Below, in pieces: positions 32,834-39,543 of a DNA stretch of 41,055 nucleotides; positions within the stretch are counted from its first letter, which is position 1, and each line of letters opens with the position of its first letter. The notes under the pieces were generated by a model that saw nothing but the letters and a program-made list of their open reading frames with translations, was not told the origin of the DNA and searched no databases. The stretch lies in the NCBI GenBank assembly GCA_027728645.1, contig JAQCAA010000004.1, forward strand, positions 1-41,055, in the 5' to 3' direction. The translations under genes and the position numbers were made by a program. This DNA is from Actinomycetota bacterium. Its GTDB lineage: Bacteria > Actinomycetota > Acidimicrobiia > Spongiisociales > UBA5794.

Positions 32834-32839
32834 GGCCTC

Positions 32840-33607
32840 ATGCTCCAAGAGATCATTGTTTCTGCCGATGAGCGGGCCCGTCACACCGATATGTTGGTTG
32901 ATGAACTGCGGGAGAAGGCTGCGATTGCACCACCCGTTCGCGACTTTGCCGGTGCATTGATGTCGCCCGGGCTATCTGTCATCGCTGAGATCAAACGAAG
33001 GTCACCGTCTGCCGGAGACATCGACATTCAGCTTGACCCGGCGAAGCAGGCCATCGCATATGAGTCAGGGGGCGCGGATGCAGTCTCGGTGCTCACCGAA
33101 CCGGACTTCTTCGGAGGGTCGCTTCAGGACTTGGAGTCTGTCCGATCTGCTGTCTCGATCCCCGTGCTCCGGAAGGACTTCACAAGGCGACCGTCCCAAA
33201 TCTGGGAGGCGCGAGCGTCCGGCGCTGACGCGGTTCTCATTATCGTGGCATCGCTCACGGACGATGCCATTGCGATACTTCTCGCGACGGCGAAGGAGTC
33301 TGGTATGACAGCGATTGTTGAGGCGCACACGACCTCCGAGGTGAAACGCGCTCTCCTCGCGGGAGCTACCGTGATTGGTGTCAACAACCGGGATCTCCAA
33401 ACGTTTGAAACGGATCTTTCGACGTCCGAGATCGCAGCGATCCACCTTCCGCGGGGAGTGGTGAAGATCGCGGAATCGGGAGTTTCCTCCGTTGAGGGGG
33501 CTGCGCGGATGGCACGGGCCGGATACGACGCAATTCTTGTTGGTGAGGCCCTCGTGCGGTCGACTGATCCCGCTCGGTTGGTTGCAGAGCTGAAAGCGGC
33601 ACGATGA
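32840..33607 (+). CDS. trpC: Indole-3-glycerol phosphate synthase
   Basis: TrpC closes the indole ring, converting CdRP to indole-3-glycerol phosphate. The 255-residue TIM barrel has VIAEIKRRSPSAGDI (catalytic Glu and Lys, phosphate site), AVSVLTEPDFFGG, PVLRKDFTRRPSQIWEARASGADA, VIGVNNRDLQTFETDL, and ESGVSS. Length and motifs are normal. The start has the leaderless TANNNT-N6-ATG arrangement, which makes trpC the first gene of its own trpC-trpF-trpB-trpA unit rather than part of the trpE transcript. trpF follows after 28 nt. Confidence 0.96.
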   Translation: MLQEIIVSADERARHTDMLVDELREKAAIAPPVRDFAGALMSPGLSVIAEIKRRSPSAGDIDIQLDPAKQAIAYESGGADAVSVLTEPDFFGGSLQDLESVRSAVSIPVLRKDFTRRPSQIWEARASGADAVLIIVASLTDDAIAILLATAKESGMTAIVEAHTTSEVKRALLAGATVIGVNNRDLQTFETDLSTSEIAAIHLPRGVVKIAESGVSSVEGAARMARAGYDAILVGEALVRSTDPARLVAELKAAR

Positions 33608-33635
33608 CCGAGGCAGCGATGACTGAGAAGGCATT

Positions 33636-34247
33636 ATGACTTGGGTCAAGATCTGCGGTATCACAAGCGAAGCAGCGCGTGACGCTGCGGTTCATGGGGG
33701 AGCGGATGCTGTCGGGTTCGTGCTCGCGCCAGAGTCGCCTCGGCAGGTCACCGTTGATCGGGCTGCCGATCTCATGAGGGACGTGCCCATTTCTTGTTTC
33801 ATCGTGACTGTCGACCTCACCCCAGCCGAGGCACTTAGTTTCGCCGAGGCAACTGGCGCAGACGGAATCCAGAGCCACGGCCTTCATGCAACCGAGGTTG
33901 CAGCTGAGGCAGTTGAAGCTGGTTACCTCAGCCTCCATCCCGTGGTGGTGAGCAAGAAGGGTCTCGAAACCGATCTTCGAACTATCCCTGCTCAGAGCAT
34001 CCCCCTCTTCGATACATCCGTTCAGGGCCTTCACGGGGGAACTGGCATCACATTTAATTGGAGCCTGCTCGATTCGCCTGGTCGGCCGTTCGTCCTCGCG
34101 GGTGGTCTCGGTGTGGACAACATTGCCGAAGCGATTGCCACGGTCAGACCGTTTGGCGTTGACGCCTCAAGCAGGCTTGAGACATCCCCAGGGGTGAAGG
34201 ACCCGGCTACCATTTCTGCCTTCATCACAAAGGCGAAGGCGATATGA
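33636..34247 (+). CDS. trpF: Phosphoribosylanthranilate isomerase
   Basis: TrpF converts PRA to CdRP. The 203-residue barrel has the catalytic Cys in VKICGIT at residue 7, [17 protein letters not shown], and the catalytic Asp in [19 protein letters not shown], then [16 protein letters not shown] and [24 protein letters not shown] site lies about 6 nt upstream of ATG 33636. Many Actinomycetota lack trpF and use the bifunctional HisA/TrpF enzyme PriA instead, so a dedicated trpF here is notable. The expected LQLHG of TrpF reads IQSHG. It overlaps trpB by 4 nt. Confidence 0.94.
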   Translation: MTWVKICGITSEAARDAAVHGGADAVGFVLAPESPRQVTVDRAADLMRDVPISCFIVTVDLTPAEALSFAEATGADGIQSHGLHATEVAAEAVEAGYLSLHPVVVSKKGLETDLRTIPAQSIPLFDTSVQGLHGGTGITFNWSLLDSPGRPFVLAGGLGVDNIAEAIATVRPFGVDASSRLETSPGVKDPATISAFITKAKAI

Positions 34248-35428
34248 GACTCAGTCGTCCGGACGAAACGGGGCGCTTTGGAGACTTCGGCGGCGCATTT
34301 GCGCCAGAGACGTTGATGCCAGCGCTGCGAGAACTTGAGGCTGCGTTTGTTGACGCATGGGCTGACACTGGATTTCACGCTGACCTTGATCATCTCCTTT
34401 CGACATTTGTCGGGAGGCCCACGCCGGTGTACCACGCCGAGCGAATGTCCGAGCGCCTTGGCCTCGACCTGTGGCTCAAGCGGGAGGATTTGGCGCATAC
34501 CGGTGCACACAAGATCAACAACACCGTTGCGCAAGGTCTGCTCACGAAGCGGATGGGAAAACCAAGGGTCATTGCCGAGACGGGCGCGGGTCAGCACGGA
34601 GTTGCAACGGCAACAGCGTGTGCCCTCCTCGGGCTCGAGTGCGTTGTGTACATGGGCGAAAAGGACATCGAGCGTCAAGCACTCAATGTCTACCGTATGC
34701 GTCTGCTTGGGGCTGAGGTGATCCCGGTGACCTCCGGCGCAGGCACACTCAAGGACGCAGTATCCGCCGCGCTGAGAGATTGGGTCGCCTCCGTCGAACA
34801 AACCCACTACATCATCGGGTCAGTCGTTGGACCTCACCCATTCCCTTGGATGGTCAGAGAGTTTCAGAAGATCATCGGAGAGGAATTGAAGCAGCAACTC
34901 GACGGCTCGAGTGGATTGCCAACACCGGAAGTTATTGTCGCCCCCGTTGGTGGAGGGTCCAACGCCATGGGGGTCTTCTACCCGTACGCAGGAGATCCAG
35001 ACGTCGACCTTGTGGGTGTGGAGGCTGCCGGACTGGGGATCTCATCAGGAAAACACGGTGCGTCTCTTGGTCACGGTTCCCCAGGAGTCATCCACGGCGC
35101 GATGACCTACATGCTCCAGGACGATTTCGGTCAGGTTCTTGAGGCACACTCAATCAGTGCAGGTCTTGACTATCCGGGAGTCGGCCCTGAGCACTCCTAC
35201 TTCAAGGATGAACAACTCGTCCGCTACGAGAGCGTCACCGACGATGAAGCGGTAGAGGCTTTTCACCTCCTGTGTCGTACCGAAGGGATCATCCCAGCCC
35301 TCGAATCGAGTCACGCACTTGCTTGGATCATCAGGGAGGCCGCTTCGCTCCACGGCAAGACTGTTGTGCTGAATCTGTCAGGGCGCGGAGACAAGGACGT
35401 ACAACAAATCGCTGCGATGTATGACTGA
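34244..35428 (+). CDS. trpB: Tryptophan synthase beta subunit
   Basis: TrpB is the PLP enzyme that joins indole and serine. The 394-residue protein has [19 protein letters not shown], the PLP Lys in [40 protein letters not shown] (substrate carboxylate loop), [17 protein letters not shown] (phosphate loop) and [12 protein letters not shown], with SGRGDKD at the C-terminus. These are the classic TrpB1 features, indicating the form that pairs with TrpA. The start overlaps the trpF stop (ATGA), and its end overlaps trpA by 8 nt, so both synthase subunits are translationally coupled. Confidence 0.97.
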   Translation: MRLSRPDETGRFGDFGGAFAPETLMPALRELEAAFVDAWADTGFHADLDHLLSTFVGRPTPVYHAERMSERLGLDLWLKREDLAHTGAHKINNTVAQGLLTKRMGKPRVIAETGAGQHGVATATACALLGLECVVYMGEKDIERQALNVYRMRLLGAEVIPVTSGAGTLKDAVSAALRDWVASVEQTHYIIGSVVGPHPFPWMVREFQKIIGEELKQQLDGSSGLPTPEVIVAPVGGGSNAMGVFYPYAGDPDVDLVGVEAAGLGISSGKHGASLGHGSPGVIHGAMTYMLQDDFGQVLEAHSISAGLDYPGVGPEHSYFKDEQLVRYESVTDDEAVEAFHLLCRTEGIIPALESSHALAWIIREAASLHGKTVVLNLSGRGDKDVQQIAAMYD

Positions 35429-36239
35429 ATCCGGTCAACAACGCTTGGCTGAACTCTTCGCAGGAGTCAAAGCGGAAGGGAGGGCGGCTCTTCTTCCGTA
35501 TCTCACGGCTGGAATCCCGACGCCGGAGCAGTCTGTAGAGCTTTTCGTCGCAATGGCAGAAGCAGGTGCCGACGGTTTCGAGGTTGGTATCCCGTACGCC
35601 GATCCACTCATGGACGGCCCTGTCATTATGCGCGCTGGTGAGCAGGCGCTACGCAACGGAGTCACTGTTGACGTAGCTCTCAGGGTGGCGCAGCAGGTCG
35701 TTGAGAGAACAGCCAAGCCGGTGCTCGTGATGACCTATGTTAATCCCGTGCTTCGCATCGGTATCGACCGGTTCTTCGAAAAGGTTGCATCGGCCGGGGT
35801 TTCGGGAGTGATTATTGCTGACCTGCCTGTCGACGAAGCATTGCCCTACCTCGTTGCGGCAAAGCAGGCCCAGGTCGGAATCGCGCTCTTTGTTGCTCCG
35901 ACGACAGATAGGACACGACTGGTTTCGGTCGTTGAGAGCAATCCCTCCTTTGTCTATGCCGTTGCCGAAATCGGTGTCACAGGTGAGCGGTCGGCGAATT
36001 CGGCGAATACCAGAGCACTTGCATCCCGGATCAGAGCACTATCAGATGTCCCGATCGTGTTTGGCGTCGGTATATCGACGCCAGAGCACGCAGCCCATGC
36101 GGCTGCCGATGGCGACGGAGTGATCGTCGGGACGGCAATCGTACGCAGAGTCCTCGAAGCCCAATCTCACGAAGAAGCGAAGGCGGCACTGACACTTGCC
36201 GTATCGGAACTGGCCGTGGCTGTACGCAGGAGCAGATGA
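35421..36239 (+). CDS. trpA: Tryptophan synthase alpha subunit
   Basis: TrpA splits indole-3-glycerol phosphate and channels indole to TrpB. The 272-residue barrel has [15 protein letters not shown], the catalytic Glu in [20 protein letters not shown] with the catalytic Asp in [25 protein letters not shown], and [12 protein letters not shown] with GVIVGTAIV at the C-terminus. The TGA stop at 36237-36239 is the last three bases of the first CAGATGA heptad of repeat B2, so the repeat overlaps the gene end and supplies its stop codon. Confidence 0.96.
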   Translation: MTESGQQRLAELFAGVKAEGRAALLPYLTAGIPTPEQSVELFVAMAEAGADGFEVGIPYADPLMDGPVIMRAGEQALRNGVTVDVALRVAQQVVERTAKPVLVMTYVNPVLRIGIDRFFEKVASAGVSGVIIADLPVDEALPYLVAAKQAQVGIALFVAPTTDRTRLVSVVESNPSFVYAVAEIGVTGERSANSANTRALASRIRALSDVPIVFGVGISTPEHAAHAAADGDGVIVGTAIVRRVLEAQSHEEAKAALTLAVSELAVAVRRSR

Positions 36240-36328
36240 CAGACGCCAGATGACAGATGACAGATGAGGGTCTTGGTCTGTGAGGGAGCGAGCGACCGGT
36301 CCGTCCTCTGCCGTCTGTCCTCTGCTCC
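36229..36328. repeat. Heptad inverted repeat, CAGATGA type, copy B2
   Basis: The left arm is GGAG followed by five 7-nt units: CAGATGA, CAGACGC, CAGATGA three times (36233-36267). The right arm (36302-36328) reads CGTCCTCTGCCGTCTGTCCT then CTGCTCC. The outer 26 bases of both arms pair with about three mismatches, leaving a loop of roughly 47 nt. It lies between convergent trpA and tRNA-Leu, ending 2 nt from the tRNA 3' end. Confidence 0.8.
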
Positions 36329-36330
36329 AG

Positions 36331-36413
36331 TACCGGGAGGGGGACTTGAACCCCCACGAGCTTGCGCTCAGTGGATTTTGAGTCCACCGCGTCTACCGTT
36401 CCGCCACCCCGGC
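36331..36413 (-). tRNA. tRNA-Leu (anticodon CAA)
   Basis: Read on the minus strand, the 83-nt sequence folds as a class II tRNA: acceptor GCCGGGG with TCCCGGT, D arm with GGTAGACGC, anticodon stem GTGGA/TCCAC around the loop CTCAAAA (anticodon CAA), a long variable arm TGAGCGCAAGCTCGT, and T arm GGGGG-TTCAAGT-CCCCC. The long variable arm and anticodon identify leucine. No CCA is encoded. TACAAT at 36424-36429 (minus strand), 10 nt upstream, is a good -10 candidate. Confidence 0.95.
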
Positions 36414-36465
36414 CAGAGCCGGAATTGTAGATGGCGTCAGCGGTGTAGCGGGCAGGGCAGGGCGG

Positions 36466-36471
36466 TATTGT
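36466..36471 (+). promoter_or_regulatory. Leaderless -10 element TATTGT
   Basis: TATTGT, then CTGAGG (6 nt), then ATG 36478. The divergent TACAAT for tRNA-Leu lies about 40 bp away on the other strand. Confidence 0.45.
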
Positions 36472-36477
36472 CTGAGG

Positions 36478-36762
36478 ATGCCACGCTCGTCGCTTCACAA
36501 GATCCGCGAAATGACCGAGACGATCAAGGACCTTGACTTTGATATAGACCAAGCTCGGGCGGAACTCGGCATGCTCACCCACATTGACGATGACACCCAA
36601 CGCGACGCAGCCGTGTCAGAACATGCCGAGGACAGGCAGGCCGCAAGAATGACCGCATCGGACGTTGCACGTCTCCAGCGGCATATCCAGCAGCTGACTG
36701 CCAGCAGGTCGAAAGTCGTCGCCAAACGCGCCAAGGCTGTCGACAAACTCGCCGCAGGTTGA
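36478..36762 (+). CDS. Small coiled-coil protein, unknown function
   Basis: The 94-residue protein is not recognised. It is rich in charged and helix-forming residues; two heptad-rich segments (about 9-31 with MTETIKDLDFDIDQARAEL, and about 58-90 with SDVARLQRHIQQLTASRSKV) suggest a helical hairpin or coiled coil, with an acidic middle (HIDDDTQRDAA). The C-terminus is lysine/alanine-rich. ATG 36478 fits the leaderless pattern; ATG 36511 is an alternative. It lies 16 nt before polA, which seems to have its own promoter element. Confidence 0.65.
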   Translation: MPRSSLHKIREMTETIKDLDFDIDQARAELGMLTHIDDDTQRDAAVSEHAEDRQAARMTASDVARLQRHIQQLTASRSKVVAKRAKAVDKLAAG

Positions 36763-36766
36763 AAGG

Positions 36767-36772
36767 TACGCT
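36767..36772 (+). promoter_or_regulatory. Leaderless -10 element TACGCT of polA
   Basis: TACGCT, then GACGCC (6 nt), then ATG 36779. GAAAGG upstream is 12 nt from the start, too far for a good ribosome binding site, which supports leaderless initiation. Confidence 0.5.
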
Positions 36773-36778
36773 GACGCC

Positions 36779-39409
36779 ATGAAGACGTTGGCGCTCCTTG
36801 ACGGTCACTCCCTCGCGTATCGCGCTTTTTATGCGCTTCCGCCCGATCTCGCAACCCCGAGCGGCCAGGTAACGAACGCCGTTTTCGGGTTTACATCGAT
36901 GCTTATCAAGCTCCTAGACGAGGAGAGCCCAGATGCAATAGCCGTAGCATGGGACCGGCGCGAGAAGACATTTCGGTCCGAGCGATATCCCGCATACAAA
37001 GCCACACGGGAATCGGCTCCTGACATCTTTCGTTCGCAGGTTCCCCTCATCAAGGAAGTTCTCGAGGCAATGCAGATTCCGCAGGTCAGCGTCGCAGGAT
37101 TCGAAGCGGACGACGTGATAGCCACGCTGACGAGGCGCGGGCGGGAGTTTGGCTACTCCGTGATGGTGGTAACTGGTGACAGGGATGCCTTCCAACTCTC
37201 GTCAAACGACATCTCCGTTCTCTACACACGACGTGGTATTTCGGACACCGTCAACGCCACGCCCGCTTGGATCAAAGAGCGCTACGACATCGACGCCACC
37301 CGATACGTTGAATTCGCGGCGCTCCGTGGGGACCCATCAGACAACCTTCCCGGCGTCCCGGGGGTCGGAGAAAAGACCGCAGCGAAACTCATCAATGCCT
37401 ACGACACCCTCGAGTCGTTGTTCGAATCCGTCGATGAGTTGACACCGAAGCTCAGGGAGAACCTCGCGGCGGCTCGTGATCAGGTCTTCCTGAATAGAGA
37501 ACTCATGACAATGATCGAGGACGTACCTATGGATGATCTTGATCCGTCAGATTTCGACCTGATACCGTTCGACCGCGACACGGTGCGGTCGCTTTTTGAC
37601 GACTTGGCCTTCAGAACTTTGTGGCAGCGTCTTGACGAACTCGGTGGGGTTACGGTCGCCGAGCGCTCTGTGGTCGACATTGAGGTGTTCACGGCAACAA
37701 CTCCGGCAGCGGTCGCAGCGCTCGCAGCGCTCGCAGGGACGCAACCCGCAGCGGTCGATCCCGTTTGGGATGGAGCCGACCTCCTCGGTATTGCCGTCGC
37801 CGGAACGCCAGCGGCCTATGTTCCCCTTGCACTGGCAGAGGACTTTCTGTTGGCTGTGTTGTCGGGAAATGGACTCATCGGTCACGACTGCAAGCCCTTG
37901 CTTGTTGCCTTGATGGAGGCAGGCCTCCCCGTTCCGAATCTTGCATTCGACACGATGCTTGCTGCGTATGTGATCAACCCAGCGCAACGCGCCCCGAGTC
38001 TGGAGGATCTCGCCTACCGAGAGCTCGGCATCAGCGTGGACGAGGCGGAGAGCTCACCAGACGGTGGGTCGCAGGCTGCGTTCGCTTTCGACGAGGTTTC
38101 GATTGACATCGAAACTCCGGCGCGAAGGGCGATTGCGGTCCAACAACTTGTCGAACCACTTACAGAACAGATGGTCGCGCGGGGAGGCATCGACCTTTAT
38201 ACGGAGATCGAGTTGCCACTGGTCTCGATCCTCGCAGGGATGGAGGTCGCGGGCGTAGGCATTGACGTTGGGTTCTTGCAGACGTTCGGCGAAGACCTCT
38301 CGACACGAATCGCTACGCTCCAAGCTGAGATTCATGAGCTCGCGGGAGCAAGCTTCAATGTGAACTCGACGCTCCAGCTACGGAAGATTCTCTTCGACCA
38401 GCTTGGACTGCCCGTTCTGAAGAAGACACCAAAGGGTGCGCCGTCGACTGATGCATCAGTATTGGAAAAGCTTGCCGGCCAGCATGAGATCGTGTCGAAA
38501 TTGCTTCTATTTCGGGAACTCGACAAGTTGCGATCCACCTATGTCGAAGCCCTTCTCAAGCTTGTCGACGAGGATGGAAGAGTCAGAGGGCGCTTCAATC
38601 AAATGGGAGCAGCCACCGGACGGTTGTCTATGGAGCGGCCGAACCTCCAAAACATTCCAGTGAGAAGCGAGGAAGGCAGGGCGATTCGCAAAGCGTTCGT
38701 GGCCACAGAGGGATCGACATTCCTCGTGGCTGACTACTCCCAGATCGAGTTGAGAATCCTTGCTCACATGTCACAGGATGCCGGCCTGCTCGATGCATTC
38801 AGAAACGATGTCGACATTCACGCAGCTACCGCCGCGCGAATCAATGGCGTCAATCTTGAAGAGGTGACCGATGAGATGCGTCGGACATCGAAGATGATCA
38901 ACTTCGGGTTGTTGTATGGGATGGAGGCCTATGGACTGTCCCAACGCCTCGACATCGATCGTGCCGAGGCTCAGCGGCATATCGATGAGTATTTCGTGCA
39001 ATTCCCTGATGTGAGAAATTTCTTGAGCGGCATTGTCGACAACGCACGAGAGACCGGATACACCACGACCATTCTCGGCAGAAGGCGCTACCTGCCGGAA
39101 CTCAACAGCCGCAGCACCAGGGATCGTCAGATGGGGGAGCGAATGGCGTTGAACGCCCCCATTCAGGGATCTGCGGCGGATGTGATCAAGAAGGCAATGA
39201 TCGACCTGGAATCGGGATTGCGCGAGTCTGGGTCTGGCGCCGATATGCTCCTCCAGATCCACGACGAACTTGTTTTGGAGGTACCGGACTCAGAACTTGA
39301 CTCTGTCATGTCCCTCACATTGACAACGATGGTGAATGTGGTGGAACTCCTCGTTCCCCTCAAAGTCTCGCACGGAGTCGGGCGGACGCTCGCCGACGCT
39401 GGGCATTGA
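36779..39409 (+). CDS. polA: DNA polymerase I
   Basis: PolA fills gaps and removes RNA primers. The 876-residue protein has the 5'-3' exonuclease domain (LLDGHSLAYRAFYALP, VTGDRDAFQL, GDPSDNLPGVPGVGEKTA), a degenerate 3'-5' exonuclease-like domain in the middle (about 300-440), and the polymerase domain with motif A VADYSQIELRILAHMS, motif B RRTSKMINFGLLYG and motif C LQIHDELVLEVP. In the middle domain the usual DTE triad start reads DPV, so proofreading is probably absent, as in Mycobacterium and Thermus PolA. In motif B the Phe of NFGLLYG predicts strong discrimination against dideoxynucleotides. Confidence 0.97.
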   Translation: MKTLALLDGHSLAYRAFYALPPDLATPSGQVTNAVFGFTSMLIKLLDEESPDAIAVAWDRREKTFRSERYPAYKATRESAPDIFRSQVPLIKEVLEAMQIPQVSVAGFEADDVIATLTRRGREFGYSVMVVTGDRDAFQLSSNDISVLYTRRGISDTVNATPAWIKERYDIDATRYVEFAALRGDPSDNLPGVPGVGEKTAAKLINAYDTLESLFESVDELTPKLRENLAAARDQVFLNRELMTMIEDVPMDDLDPSDFDLIPFDRDTVRSLFDDLAFRTLWQRLDELGGVTVAERSVVDIEVFTATTPAAVAALAALAGTQPAAVDPVWDGADLLGIAVAGTPAAYVPLALAEDFLLAVLSGNGLIGHDCKPLLVALMEAGLPVPNLAFDTMLAAYVINPAQRAPSLEDLAYRELGISVDEAESSPDGGSQAAFAFDEVSIDIETPARRAIAVQQLVEPLTEQMVARGGIDLYTEIELPLVSILAGMEVAGVGIDVGFLQTFGEDLSTRIATLQAEIHELAGASFNVNSTLQLRKILFDQLGLPVLKKTPKGAPSTDASVLEKLAGQHEIVSKLLLFRELDKLRSTYVEALLKLVDEDGRVRGRFNQMGAATGRLSMERPNLQNIPVRSEEGRAIRKAFVATEGSTFLVADYSQIELRILAHMSQDAGLLDAFRNDVDIHAATAARINGVNLEEVTDEMRRTSKMINFGLLYGMEAYGLSQRLDIDRAEAQRHIDEYFVQFPDVRNFLSGIVDNARETGYTTTILGRRRYLPELNSRSTRDRQMGERMALNAPIQGSAADVIKKAMIDLESGLRESGSGADMLLQIHDELVLEVPDSELDSVMSLTLTTMVNVVELLVPLKVSHGVGRTLADAGH

Positions 39410-39443
39410 ACCTGCGCCTCAGCCAATTTCTAGCGTATTCCTC

Positions 39444-39473
39444 TTGGCGATTGGACGCACGCCGTCCTATGCT
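39444..39473 (+). promoter_or_regulatory. Candidate promoter for rpsA
   Basis: TTGGCG (39444-39449) and TATGCT (39468-39473) with an 18-nt spacer, about 70 nt before the rpsA start. It lies in the 134-bp polA-rpsA gap, which holds no gene or terminator that I can see. Confidence 0.35.
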
Positions 39474-39543
39474 TTGGTAGCCTTCGCGGGTCGCGTCATC
39501 GCGCTCGGAGGTAAACAAACCTTTCAAGGAGATCCACCCTTAC

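Noticed and set aside
36229-36413. tRNA-Leu 3' end next to a repeat as a phage or island attachment site
   Set aside because: There is no integrase, no duplicated tRNA end, and the neighbours on both sides are core genes.
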